DNA of 64,000 nt from an archaeon UBA583 (GCA_002506365.1 DAXK01000032.1:18255-82254); one strand, 5' to 3'. Positions 34,862 to 43,616 are shown, numbered from the stretch's first letter. Notes: generated by a model not told the origin, from the sequence alone. Numbers and translations are program-made.

Positions 34862-35506
34862 TTAAGCAGTTACTTTTTTACCTGTTGATTTCTTAACAGC
34901 TTTTTTCTTAGGAGCTACTGCTTTTTTAGTAACTACTTTTTTAGCAGGGGCTTTCTTAGCAACTACTTTTTTAGCAGGTGCTTTTTTAACAACCTTCTTA
35001 GCAGGAGCTTTCTTAGCAACTACTTTTTTAGCAGGTGCTTTTTTAACAACCTTTTTAGCTGGGGCTTTTTTAGCTACAACTTTTTTATTTAATTTTGAAA
35101 CTTCAGCCTTAACTTTTGAATTTGTCTTTTCAGCAGTAGTTAACTTAGACTTAATATCTTTCATCATACCAATACTCTTAGCTAATAATTTTTCATCATC
35201 AGCTGAAACAGTCTTAGCAGCCTTAGTTGCAATTTTTTTCGCTGCAGCTTTTTTAACATCAACTTTATTAATTAAAAGTTCATTATTATTTAAAGCCTTA
35301 TCTAACATCTTCTTTAAATCAGCATTCTCTTTTTCTAATCTCTTAGTCATAGATTTTTCACTATTTAATTGTTCCTTAGATTTTACAGATTCTAAATGTA
35401 ACATATGTCTATCCTCAGATAGTTTATGACTCTCAATAATGATTCTTTTAATTTCTGATAAAGATTCATCTGAAACATGTTTTTTTTTAAATAATTTATT
35501 TAACAT
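34862..35506 (-). CDS. Coiled-coil protein with histone H1-like Lys/Ala/Pro tail
   Basis: The ATG at 35506 gives 214 residues; the nine-codon extension upstream is A/T filler. The N-terminal 90 residues form a basic helical/coiled-coil domain (LSEIKRIIIESHKLSEDR, TKRLEKENADLKKMLDKAL). The middle is helical and Lys-rich. The C-terminal 75 residues are tandem AKKVV(A)KKAPAKK units, the composition of linker-histone tails and bacterial H1-like proteins. It probably binds DNA or RNA non-specifically and may help compact the nucleoid. No known archaeal chromatin family is matched by the N-terminal part. Confidence 0.75.
   Translation of the reverse strand: MLNKLFKKKHVSDESLSEIKRIIIESHKLSEDRHMLHLESVKSKEQLNSEKSMTKRLEKENADLKKMLDKALNNNELLINKVDVKKAAAKKIATKAAKTVSADDEKLLAKSIGMMKDIKSKLTTAEKTNSKVKAEVSKLNKKVVAKKAPAKKVVKKAPAKKVVAKKAPAKKVVKKAPAKKVVAKKAPAKKVVTKKAVAPKKKAVKKSTGKKVTA
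34905..35090 (-). repeat. Tandem coding repeat (KKAPAKKVV units)
   Basis: The 3' part of the basic-protein gene consists of near-identical 24-30 bp blocks encoding AKKAPAKKVV alternating with VKKAPAKKVV, about five units. High DNA identity between blocks suggests recent slippage expansion or contraction. Confidence 0.8.
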
Positions 35507-35640
35507 TTTAAAAATAAAATAAATAAAATACATCTTAAATATTATTAACTCAAAAATAAAATAACATTAAAGTATCAAAAAATAAAATAAAAAATTACAA
35601 AATAAATAACAAAACAAAACATAAATAATTAACAAAAAGA

Positions 35641-35659
35641 TAGTTTGAAAATCAAACTA
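35641..35659 (-). terminator. Perfect hairpin downstream of winged-helix gene
   Basis: TAGTTTGA, loop of three, TCAAACTA: an 8 bp perfect stem 14 bp after the stop of the 35673-35966 gene. It probably marks the end of that transcript. Confidence 0.45.
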
Positions 35660-35672
35660 GAATAAATTTTAA

Positions 35673-35966
35673 TCAAAAACCAAACTCATCTAAAAACTCC
35701 CTAAACTCATCAAACCTATTTAAAAAATTAACACCAATATCAGTTAAACTATAAACAAATCTTGAAGACTTTTTACTAACCTCATTTCTAACTAAAAAAT
35801 TCTTTTTTTCTAACTCAAAAATATACTCCTCAAACATCCCAAAAGATAAATTAGACTTTCTCATCAAATTAGTTGGAGAAATATTATTCCCTGACTTTTT
35901 AACCTCCAACAATATATCTCTATTAACTTCTAACTTAGAACGCCGTTTAACAGATTTCATACTCAT
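35673..35966 (-). CDS. Winged-helix transcriptional regulator (ArnR1-like/HTH_45 type)
   Basis: This 97-residue protein is basic at the start (KSVKRRSKLEVNRDILLEVK), then a helix-turn-helix (SPTNLMRKSNLSFGMFEEYIFELEKKNFL) and a wing (VSKKSSRFVYSLTDIGVNFLNRF). The order I-L-x-x-V...T-x-L-M-x-x-x-N-L-S-x...YxLTxxGxxFL is that of the small archaeal winged-helix family near ArnR1. It overlaps the upstream membrane-protein gene by 4 bp, so it is cotranslated with it. A membrane sensor/regulator pair is a reasonable inference. Confidence 0.8.
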   Translation of the reverse strand: MSMKSVKRRSKLEVNRDILLEVKKSGNNISPTNLMRKSNLSFGMFEEYIFELEKKNFLVRNEVSKKSSRFVYSLTDIGVNFLNRFDEFREFLDEFGF

Positions 35967-36796
35967 TTTTCAAATTTTTTTCTCCAACCAAATAACTTAA
36001 AATAAATATAAGCATAAATAATAAAATGAAATAAATTCATAATTAATTCAAAGTAAATAATTGGTAATAAATCCTCAAAGAAAAAATCAAAAGAATTTAC
36101 AAACCTTAAAAATAAAAGTAAAATAATTGTAACATAAGGAACTTGCTTTAAAATTTTTTTAAAATTTCCCTTCTCAGAAACTAAATAAATAAATCCTCCA
36201 AATAAAACTAAATTATAAACTACAAATAAATACTCACTAATCATAAACAAAATAATAGTTACAATAAAATCAACAAAAATCAAAACACTATTTAAAAATA
36301 AAAAAAAGTTTTTAGAACTTTTCGAATTAGACTTTAAATCATAAAATTTAGATAAAATTGAAAATAATAAATAAGTTCTAGCAATCCATGCAAAAGATAC
36401 AAAAGATATTAACATTAAAATAAGACTCCAAAAATTAAAATCAATTGATAAATTAATAAAACTATTAAAAATAACTAATACATAATATGAAAACGAAATA
36501 ATTGATAATAAAAAATAAAAATAAAAAGAAGTATAAAATGCCTCCAAATTTTCTGACCCAATAAAAGTATTTATTTTTTTAGACTCTGAAAATATCTTAT
36601 AAGATAAAAAAATAAAACCACACATCAACAATAAATAAAACCAAGATTCAATCGAACTATAACTATGTATAATTTCATTCACCATCTCCAATTTTAAATT
36701 AACAAAAGAAAAATTAGTTGACTCATTTAATGTAGAATTAACTAGCAAATTTTCACCCAAAGATTCATTTAAATTATTAATTGATAAATTACTCAT
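35963..36796 (-). CDS. Polytopic membrane protein coupled to winged-helix regulator
   Basis: The 277-residue protein has an Asn/Ser-rich outer N-terminus of about 50 residues with several possible N-glycosylation sequons. About seven membrane helices follow (from SWFYLLLMCGFIFLSYKIF to LIMNLFHFIIYAYIYFKLF), and a basic end (WRKKFEK). It is not a transporter or enzyme family I recognise. The stop overlaps the start of the winged-helix gene (ATGA). A seven-helix sensor that passes a signal to the regulator fits the layout but is not shown. Confidence 0.7.
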   Translation of the reverse strand: MSNLSINNLNESLGENLLVNSTLNESTNFSFVNLKLEMVNEIIHSYSSIESWFYLLLMCGFIFLSYKIFSESKKINTFIGSENLEAFYTSFYFYFLLSIISFSYYVLVIFNSFINLSIDFNFWSLILMLISFVSFAWIARTYLLFSILSKFYDLKSNSKSSKNFFLFLNSVLIFVDFIVTIILFMISEYLFVVYNLVLFGGFIYLVSEKGNFKKILKQVPYVTIILLLFLRFVNSFDFFFEDLLPIIYFELIMNLFHFIIYAYIYFKLFGWRKKFEK

Positions 36797-36906
36797 ACAA
36801 ATATTAAATTAAAACCATTTAAATAAATTTGTAATTTATCCAAACTAATTTCTAAAATAGAAGTTTGATACATTTTGTTTATAAACATAATTCAAGTAAA
36901 TATAGT

Positions 36907-37620
36907 ATGGACAAAAATCAATCCATATTAGAGTTAAAAAAAGTTTCAAAAATCTATGAAATGGGTGGTGAAAAACTTTACGCTCTAAACAATGTATCCT
37001 TAAAAATTAATCAAGGAGAATTTGTTGCAATCGTTGGAAGTTCAGGATCTGGAAAATCTACTCTTATGAATATGATGGGAGTATTAGATAGACCAACATC
37101 TGGGGAAGTGTTTTTAAAAAATCAAAAAGTAAAAGATTTAGATAAAGATACACTAGCAAATTTTCGTGGTAGAGAAGTAGGATTTATATTTCAACAATAT
37201 AATTTAATTTCAAGACTCTCAGCAAAAGAAAATATTGCTCTAACATTAGAATTTTTAGACTTTGAATCTCAAACTGCTGATATCTACATTGATAAAGTAT
37301 TAAAACTTGTTGGACTATCAGATAAAAAAAACCATACTCCTGGTAAATTATCTGGAGGTCAACAACAAAGAGTAAGCATAGCTAGAAGTTTAGTTGCAAA
37401 TCCATCAATCATATTAGCTGATGAACCAACTGGAGCCCTAGACTCTAAAACTGGAAAAGATGTTTTAGAAATATTAACAAAATTAAACAAAGAAGGAAAA
37501 ACCATAATTATGATTACACACGACTTAAATTTAGCAAAATACGCAAAAAGAATTGTTGAAATCAAAGATGGTAAAATTATTAAAGATCACATAAATAATG
37601 TTCAAACAAAAATAAAATAA
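36907..37620 (+). CDS. ABC transporter ATP-binding protein, MacB/LolD type
   Basis: The ATG at 36907 gives 237 residues; a TATA box at 36877-36885 supports leaderless start there rather than 14 codons upstream. Walker A GSSGSGKST, Q-loop FIFQQYNLI, signature LSGGQQQRVSIARSL, Walker B IILADEPTGALD and H-loop THD are all intact. The sequence is typical of the MacB/FtsE/LolD group (YALNNVSLKI, MMGVLDRPTSGEV). It heads a plus-strand operon with a surface protein, a small membrane protein and the FtsX-type permease at 39575, and should power a mechanotransmission-type exporter. Confidence 0.95.
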   Translation: MDKNQSILELKKVSKIYEMGGEKLYALNNVSLKINQGEFVAIVGSSGSGKSTLMNMMGVLDRPTSGEVFLKNQKVKDLDKDTLANFRGREVGFIFQQYNLISRLSAKENIALTLEFLDFESQTADIYIDKVLKLVGLSDKKNHTPGKLSGGQQQRVSIARSLVANPSIILADEPTGALDSKTGKDVLEILTKLNKEGKTIIMITHDLNLAKYAKRIVEIKDGKIIKDHINNVQTKIK

Positions 37621-37639
37621 AATAAAAATAATATAAAAA

Positions 37640-38884
37640 ATGAAAAAAAATAATATAATAAAAATATTCATAACAATGTTAATATTAACATTAACATTAA
37701 ATCTAAGTTTTGCTAACACAACTCCTGGAGCAGTAAGTTTAAAACTTTTAAATCAAAATCCAGACCCAGTAAAAGCTGGAGAAATCGTAACAGTAAGAAT
37801 TAGTGTTGAAAACTTAGGAGGGACATCAGTTGAAGGTTACTCAGTAAGATTTGAAGATAACTACCCATTCACACTATTTGAATCAGAACAAAGAGAATAT
37901 AACTTAGGTAAAATTTTGGCTAATGCCGGTGGAACATCTGCCCAAATTTTAAAATTTAAAGCAAGAGTATCTGAAGATGTAAGTGAAGGAAACTACCCAA
38001 TTAAAATTATCGGAATTTCCAATAATGGAGTTCAAAATATTAAAGAATTTTTAGTTGAAGTAAACTCAGAAGCAAATGCTGAAATTTCATCAATATCAGT
38101 CGATTCACTAATCCCTGGAGAAAAAACACTAATTAATTTTGGAATTAAAAATGTCGGAAAATCAGATTTAGAAAATATTAAATTTTCATGGCAATCCCAA
38201 GACGACATTATTTTACCAGTTGGATCTGGAAACTTTAAATATATTGATAGAATTAAAAAAGGTGAAGAAGAAATTTTATCATTTCAAGTTGTATCAGATT
38301 TAAACACTGAACCAAAATTATACAAACTAGAATTAACAGTTGAATACGACGATGTAGAAAGTTTACAAACAATTACAGACGCTGGAACAATTGAAAATCA
38401 AAAAAGAAGAGAAGTTGTCTCAAAAGCAGGAATTTACGTTGGAGGAAAAACTGACTTTGAAATTTCTCAAAAAGATTCTACTATAAACTCAGTAACATTT
38501 TCAATTGCAAACATTGGATCAAACTTAGCAAGTTCAGTTGTAATTAAAGTTCCAGAACAAGATAATTATGAAACAATTTCATCTGATTCAAAAGTAATTG
38601 GAAATATTAAAAAAGGAGCATTTGGAAGATTTGAATTTGATTTAAATCAACTAAATAAACAAAACCAATTAAATTTAGTTATCGAATATACTGACACAAC
38701 AGGAAAAAGACAATCAGCTATGAAAACAGTAAAAGTTAATTTACAAGATAAAGCACTTTTTTCAGATGAACCAAAATCAGAAAGTTCAAATACTAAAACA
38801 TATATGATCACAGCATTATTAATTATCGGGATTGGAATTTACCTTTATAGAAACAAAAGACAAAAAAAATATAAACATAATTAA
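37640..38884 (+). CDS. COG1361-like secreted protein with C-terminal membrane anchor
   Basis: This 414-residue protein has a signal peptide (IFITMLILTLTLNLSFA). About three Ig-like/NEW3-CARDB domains follow (LLNQNPDPVKAGEIVTVRISVENLGG; SSISVDSLIPGEKTLINFGIKNVG; INSVTFSIANIGSN). The C-terminus is a membrane helix (YMITALLIIGIGIYLY) with a basic end. COG1361 proteins commonly accompany MacB-type ABC systems in archaea. It lies 20 bp after the ATPase gene. It probably acts as an extracellular partner of the ABC permease. Confidence 0.85.
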   Translation: MKKNNIIKIFITMLILTLTLNLSFANTTPGAVSLKLLNQNPDPVKAGEIVTVRISVENLGGTSVEGYSVRFEDNYPFTLFESEQREYNLGKILANAGGTSAQILKFKARVSEDVSEGNYPIKIIGISNNGVQNIKEFLVEVNSEANAEISSISVDSLIPGEKTLINFGIKNVGKSDLENIKFSWQSQDDIILPVGSGNFKYIDRIKKGEEEILSFQVVSDLNTEPKLYKLELTVEYDDVESLQTITDAGTIENQKRREVVSKAGIYVGGKTDFEISQKDSTINSVTFSIANIGSNLASSVVIKVPEQDNYETISSDSKVIGNIKKGAFGRFEFDLNQLNKQNQLNLVIEYTDTTGKRQSAMKTVKVNLQDKALFSDEPKSESSNTKTYMITALLIIGIGIYLYRNKRQKKYKHN

Positions 38885-38885
38885 A

Positions 38886-39488
38886 ATGGAAAAAAAACCC
38901 CAAAAACAAAATAAAACAAAAATTCAGAACACAAGTCAAAAGAAAAATCAAACTACTGAACATTTAATTATTAGATTATTTGATATAATCAGTATTCCAT
39001 TTTTTATTTTATTAGCAATATTAATAATTGAAGACCAATTATACACAATGGATTTTTATTTTGAATATGCTATTTATTTTGGATTACTAAGTGGAGTTAT
39101 AACATTATTAATGTATGGATTCGCTGGATACAGAGCTAAAAAAAATGAATCTAAAAATATTAAACCAAGTTACGCAGGATTAAGTTTAGGTTTACTAATT
39201 GGAGTTATTGGATTTATATTAACTATGTTTGTTAGTTCAAGTTTTGATGATGTATTAAATAATATAGATTCTGAGGATTATAATAATCTAAAAGATAATT
39301 CAAATCAAGAAGATGAATTTGTAATTGGATCAGAATCAGAGTTTGAATCCGAATCTGAAAATTTTGGTAACGAAGATTTTGAAAATTCATTTAAATTATT
39401 TGGTTACATATTCGGAATTATTGGTATAATATTTGGAGGACTTATTGGAATGTTATTTGGATTTATCGGTGGAAAAGTAGCACAATAG
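38886..39488 (+). CDS. Membrane protein in ABC operon
   Basis: The product has 200 residues from the ATG at 38886, directly after the preceding stop. A Lys/Gln-rich cytoplasmic start is followed by helices IISIPFFILLAILII, YAIYFGLLSGVITLLMYGF and LSLGLLIGVIGFILTMFV. A roughly 50-residue acidic outer loop (EDEFVIGSESEFESESENFGNEDF) precedes a last Gly-rich helix (IFGIIGIIFGGLIGMLFGFIGG). No family assigned. Position between the COG1361 protein and the permease suggests an accessory subunit. Confidence 0.75.
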   Translation: MEKKPQKQNKTKIQNTSQKKNQTTEHLIIRLFDIISIPFFILLAILIIEDQLYTMDFYFEYAIYFGLLSGVITLLMYGFAGYRAKKNESKNIKPSYAGLSLGLLIGVIGFILTMFVSSSFDDVLNNIDSEDYNNLKDNSNQEDEFVIGSESEFESESENFGNEDFENSFKLFGYIFGIIGIIFGGLIGMLFGFIGGKVAQ

Positions 39489-39574
39489 AATTTTAGAAAT
39501 TAAAATGATATAAATACAATAAATTAAAATAAAAAAATAAAAATAATAATAATAAAATAGAATAAAAATAAAAA

Positions 39575-40846
39575 ATGAAATTACTAAAAAAACTTAAAAT
39601 TGCTTTTGGAATGTTAAAAAATGCTAAACTTAGAAGTTGGCTAACTATTATCGGAATTGTTATTGCTGTAGCATCAGTTACAATGATTTTAAGTTTTGGT
39701 GAAGGAATTAATAACGAAGTTCAAAATAAATTAGGAAGTTCAGGAATTGGAATATATAGTTTAACAGCAGGTTATAGTTGGTCAGAAGAACAAATACCTC
39801 AAAATACTAAAATCACATACCAAGACTATGAATTTTTACAAGATGTAAAATTCATTGATAAAGTTTCAAGAGAAATTAGTATGTATTCAAAAGCAAATTA
39901 TTTTGGTGAAGAATATGATTTATCAGTAAAAGGAGTTGATTTAGAAAATTTTGAAATATTTAATGAAATAACAATTACTGATGGAAGAATTTTAAATGAA
40001 GATGATAATGGAGTTATTTTATTATCAAAAGATTACATTAATGAATCATTCCCCGAAGATTTTAAACCAACAATTGGCGACTATATAGAATTTGGTTCAA
40101 AACAATTATTAATTGTTGGAATTTATGACTCAAATGATTTTTTAGGATTCTCATTTACTAATGGATATGTAAGTTTTCAAGATGTTAAAGAATTAAAAGA
40201 AGAAATAGCTGAACTTGAAGAAAACTACGAAGAATATGATGAATATGGAAATTTAAAAAGTGATGTTTATGACTCAATTATGATTAAATTTAATAATTTA
40301 TATTCAACAAAAGATGCCAAAGAAAAATTGACAAAACAATTAGACAAATTTAGAGATTCAAATCCAGACTCACAAAATTATAATTTAGGTGGAAAAGAAG
40401 ATGCTTTAGGATTTATTAATAAAATTGTAGATGTAGTAACTTGGGTTCTAGTTGGGTTTGCAAGTATTTCAATTGTTGTAGGTTCAGTAGGTGTTGCAAA
40501 TACAATGTATACATCAGTAATTGAAAAAACAAAAGAAATTGGAATTATGAAAGCAATTGGAGCAAAAGATTCAGACATTGAACATATTTTTCTATTAAAC
40601 TCAGGACTTCTTGGATTAGCAGGAGGAGTAATTGGTGTAGCTATTGGACTATTTTTCGCAATTATCGCAGGAATTGCAATTATATATTTTTCTAAAATTG
40701 AAGGAATTAGTTTATGGAGTTTAATAAGTTTTAAAATTATATTTGGAAGTTTATTATTTTCAATATTAATTGGAATGGTAAGTGGATATTTCCCTGCTAA
40801 AAATGCAGCAGCTCAAGATCCAGTTGTAGCATTAAGAGGAGAATAA
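39575..40846 (+). CDS. MacB/FtsX-type ABC transporter permease
   Basis: The 423-residue permease has the classic layout: first helix after LRSWLTIIGIVIAVASVTMIL, a periplasmic-core-like domain of about 210 residues (about 45-270), then three helices (VVTWVLVGFASISIVVGSVGVANTMYTSV; LLGLAGGVIGVAIGLFFAI; IIFGSLLFSILIGMVSGYFPAKNAA). The FtsX motif EKTKEIGIMKAIGAKDSDI couples to the ATPase. It ends PVVALRGE, the standard family end. It pairs with the ATPase at 36907. The outer core is simple, as in archaeal DUF214-type permeases. Confidence 0.94.
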   Translation: MKLLKKLKIAFGMLKNAKLRSWLTIIGIVIAVASVTMILSFGEGINNEVQNKLGSSGIGIYSLTAGYSWSEEQIPQNTKITYQDYEFLQDVKFIDKVSREISMYSKANYFGEEYDLSVKGVDLENFEIFNEITITDGRILNEDDNGVILLSKDYINESFPEDFKPTIGDYIEFGSKQLLIVGIYDSNDFLGFSFTNGYVSFQDVKELKEEIAELEENYEEYDEYGNLKSDVYDSIMIKFNNLYSTKDAKEKLTKQLDKFRDSNPDSQNYNLGGKEDALGFINKIVDVVTWVLVGFASISIVVGSVGVANTMYTSVIEKTKEIGIMKAIGAKDSDIEHIFLLNSGLLGLAGGVIGVAIGLFFAIIAGIAIIYFSKIEGISLWSLISFKIIFGSLLFSILIGMVSGYFPAKNAAAQDPVVALRGE

Positions 40847-40958
40847 TTTTCTCCAAAAATACTAAATTAAAATATTAATAAAATACAAATTTAAATTTTA
40901 AATAAAATATTTTATAATATTAAAGAGGTTTTATAAACAGAAATATAAATTCTATAAT

Positions 40959-42038
40959 ATGGAATTAATTATGTTAATTATATTAATATTTTTCACATTA
41001 ATTTTTTTAATTTTACTTATAACAGAAACTCTCCCAGTTTTTGGTGCAACAAAAATAAAATTTAAAGATAAATTTGAAAATATTGAAAAAACAATTTTAG
41101 GAAATAAAAACGAAAGCTCATTTACAGGAATTTTAGAATTTTTTATATTTAAAAAAGATAAAATCCCAAGAAAAAAAATTCAAAATCCAAAATTAAATTC
41201 TAAATATATTGAAAATCCAAATAAAGAAAATACACAAATTACTTGGTTTGGGCATTCATCTGTATTAATTCAATCTCAAGAATTAAATATTCTAACTGAC
41301 CCAGTGTTTTCAAAAAGAGCATCACCATTTCAATTTGTAGGTCCAAAAGGATTTAAATATGAAAATAAATTAAAAATAAAACACTTACCACAAATTGATT
41401 ATGTTTTAATTTCTCACGACCATTACGACCATTTAGATTATAAAACAATTAAAAAAATAAGTGAAAAAGTAAAACATTTTTTAGTTCCAATTGGAGTGAA
41501 ATCCCATCTAGTAAAATGGGGAGTTAAAGCTAAAAAAATTACAGAATTTAATTGGTGGGATGAAAAAGTAATTTCTAAAAAAACAATGTTTGCATACACT
41601 CCAGCGCAACACTTCTCAGGAAGAAAATTAACTGATCAATTCAAAACCCTTTGGGGAAGTTGGGTAATTAAAATAAATAATAAAAGTATATATTTTAGTG
41701 GAGATAGTGGATATTTTAAAGGATTTAAAGAAATCGGAAATAAATATGGACCATTTGATTTAACAATGATTGAAAATGGAGCTTATTCAAAACACTGGCC
41801 ACAAGTTCATATGTTTCCAAATGAAACCTTAAAAGCGCATATGGATTTGAAAGGAAAAAAATTAATGCCAATTCACTGGGGAAAATTCGACTTAAGTTAT
41901 CACCCCTGGCGTGAACCGGTTGAAAGACTATTAGAATATGCTAAAAAAGAAAAACAAATAATTATTACACCACAACTATTTGAAACATTTAATTTAGAAA
42001 ATAAAACTAATTTTAAAAAGTGGTGGAAAACTTTGTGA
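40959..42038 (+). CDS. Membrane-anchored metallo-beta-lactamase-fold hydrolase (NAPE-PLD/UlaG-like)
   Basis: This 359-residue protein has an N-terminal membrane helix, then a metallo-beta-lactamase domain starting ITWFGHSSVLIQ. The metal site SHDHYDHLD (HxHxDH) is near residue 152, with later ligands AQHFSG, FSGDSGYF and PIHWGKFD. Sequence pattern (LTDPVFSKRASP, GPKGF, WPQVHMFP) matches the N-acyl-phosphatidylethanolamine phospholipase D-like/RomA group. It probably hydrolyses a phosphodiester of a lipid or other membrane-near substrate. Its stop codon lies in a hairpin, followed by two more. Confidence 0.9.
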   Translation: MELIMLIILIFFTLIFLILLITETLPVFGATKIKFKDKFENIEKTILGNKNESSFTGILEFFIFKKDKIPRKKIQNPKLNSKYIENPNKENTQITWFGHSSVLIQSQELNILTDPVFSKRASPFQFVGPKGFKYENKLKIKHLPQIDYVLISHDHYDHLDYKTIKKISEKVKHFLVPIGVKSHLVKWGVKAKKITEFNWWDEKVISKKTMFAYTPAQHFSGRKLTDQFKTLWGSWVIKINNKSIYFSGDSGYFKGFKEIGNKYGPFDLTMIENGAYSKHWPQVHMFPNETLKAHMDLKGKKLMPIHWGKFDLSYHPWREPVERLLEYAKKEKQIIITPQLFETFNLENKTNFKKWWKTL

Positions 42039-42050
42039 ATTCTTCACAAA
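42032..42050 (+). terminator. Hairpin spanning the hydrolase stop codon
   Basis: TTTGTGAA, loop TTC, TTCACAAA: an 8 bp perfect stem containing the TGA stop at 42036-42038. A small hairpin GAGAC-ATT-GTCTC follows at 42063-42075. Confidence 0.5.
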
Positions 42051-42085
42051 ATTTTCCTCCAAGAGACATTGTCTCAAAAATGGAT

Positions 42086-42111
42086 AAACTCTCTGATAAT
42101 TTAGAGAGTTT
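42086..42111 (+). terminator. Hairpin downstream of hydrolase gene
   Basis: AAACTCTCT, 8-nt loop, AGAGAGTTT: a 9 bp perfect stem, third in a row between the converging hydrolase and pheA genes. It could serve as a bidirectional terminator. Confidence 0.5.
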
Positions 42112-42140
42112 TAAAAAGTTAAAATAAACAAAAATAAATA

Positions 42141-42983
42141 TTATTCCCTAGAATAATATCTACCTATTTTAACATCCTTCGCAAAAAAACTTAATTCCTC
42201 TAAACACTTCTCCGCAACATCCCCAGTCAAATCAGACTCAACATCAACAAAAAAAACATAATCAAACTTCTTAACCTTACTAGGACGACTCTCAATCTTT
42301 GTCAAATTAAAACCATTAGTTGCAAAAGCCCCTAAACACTTATACAAAGCACCAGCAAAATCCCGAGTTCTAAAAAAAATAGTTGACTTATTACTCTTAG
42401 TCAAATCATAATTAAATTCTAAACCTTTTCTCTTAACCAAAAAAAACCTAGTAGTATTATCATCAGCATTCTTAACATCATCACTCAAAACATCTAAACC
42501 ATAAATCTCACTACACAAAACAGAACTCAAACTAGCAACTTGAGCTTCATCAGTCTCCGACACAAACTTCGCAGCACCTGCAGTATCTCCAAAACTAATT
42601 GCCTCAATCCCATTTTTCTCCAAAAAATTAGAACACTGACTCAAGGCCTGAGGATGAGAATAAACTTTCTTAATATCAGACAACTTAGTCCCAGACTTAA
42701 CTAACAAATTATGATTAACAGGTAACTTAAACTCACCAACAAGTTCAACCTCATCAGCAAACTCAGAAAACAAATCATAATTAGCAACTACGGAACCAGC
42801 ATTAGAATTCTCAATAGGAACCATTCCAAAACCACACCCAGAAATAATTTCCTCAAATAACTTTCTAAAAGAATAAACATTTTTAGTCTCAAAATTAATA
42901 CTATTTAACTCACAAAACTTAATCAAAGCTTCCTCCGAATAGGCTCCATTCTCCCCTTGAAAAGCAATAGTTACTTTATTCAT
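42141..42983 (-). CDS. pheA: Prephenate dehydratase
   Basis: The ATG at 42983 gives 280 residues (MNKVTIAFQGENGAYSEEAL). The substrate domain shows MVPIENSNAGSVVANYDLF, the conserved SHPQALSQC and NTTRFFLV (Thr-Arg-Phe catalytic motif). It is followed by a C-terminal ACT domain (FAGALYKCLGAFATNGFNLTKIESRPSK) that senses phenylalanine. It converts prephenate to phenylpyruvate. No chorismate mutase or other aromatic gene is nearby. The start overlaps the end of the Nudix gene by 8 bp, so the two are coupled. Confidence 0.95.
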   Translation of the reverse strand: MNKVTIAFQGENGAYSEEALIKFCELNSINFETKNVYSFRKLFEEIISGCGFGMVPIENSNAGSVVANYDLFSEFADEVELVGEFKLPVNHNLLVKSGTKLSDIKKVYSHPQALSQCSNFLEKNGIEAISFGDTAGAAKFVSETDEAQVASLSSVLCSEIYGLDVLSDDVKNADDNTTRFFLVKRKGLEFNYDLTKSNKSTIFFRTRDFAGALYKCLGAFATNGFNLTKIESRPSKVKKFDYVFFVDVESDLTGDVAEKCLEELSFFAKDVKIGRYYSRE

Positions 42984-43491
42984 CCTTACAACAACCATCA
43001 GACTCACAACAATCACTCAAACAATCACTACAATCACCACAACTATTACCAGAAACAATATCTTTTCCAACCTCACTATAAAAATCTTTTAAATATTCAT
43101 CTTGCTTAAAAGCAAAATCATAATTAGAAAGTTCATCAAATCCAACCCATTTAAACTCTGAATGTTCATAATTCATCTTAACTCCAAGTTCATCAACAAC
43201 AGACCCAAAAAAATAAATTACTCTAAGACGAGAACCAACAACAATTGATTTAAAATAATCATACTCTAAAACTTCACAATGAGTTTCCTCATAAACTTCC
43301 CTAAACAAAGAATGTTCAAAACTCTCTCCAGACTCAACACCTCCTCCAGGAATACACCACTTACCTGGCTCACAATCATCATCATCCGCCCTTTTTAAAA
43401 TTAAAACTTTATTTCCATCAGAATTTAAACAAATAAAACTTACAGCATTCCAAACTCTAGAATCATTAACACCACTATTTTCATTACTCAT
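42976..43491 (-). CDS. Nudix hydrolase with cysteine-rich C-terminal tail
   Basis: The 171-residue product has a complete Nudix box (GGGVESGESFEHSLFREVYEETH) after the WCIPGG strand, so it should cleave a nucleoside diphosphate derivative with Mg2+. The last 25 residues are separate and odd: CGDCSDCLSDCC then CC within an Asp/Ser/Gly context, seven cysteines in all, like a metal-binding tail. It is co-transcribed with pheA. Substrate unknown; a housecleaning role (oxidised nucleotides) is plausible. Confidence 0.9.
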   Translation of the reverse strand: MSNENSGVNDSRVWNAVSFICLNSDGNKVLILKRADDDDCEPGKWCIPGGGVESGESFEHSLFREVYEETHCEVLEYDYFKSIVVGSRLRVIYFFGSVVDELGVKMNYEHSEFKWVGFDELSNYDFAFKQDEYLKDFYSEVGKDIVSGNSCGDCSDCLSDCCESDGCCKDE

Positions 43492-43586
43492 AAAATAAAT
43501 ATCTCAAACAAATAATATAAATATTTGTAAAATAAAAATAAAAATAAAAATAAACACTAATAGATAATAACTATTTACACCAAACC

Positions 43587-43594
43587 TTTATATA
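43587..43594 (+). promoter_or_regulatory. TATA box of aIF2-gamma gene
   Basis: CCAAACC followed by TTTATATA, about 27 bp before the ATG at 43617. This is a typical BRE/TATA arrangement and gives a nearly leaderless mRNA. Confidence 0.65.
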
Positions 43595-43616
43595 TTAAAT
43601 ACAAGTTATTTTTACT

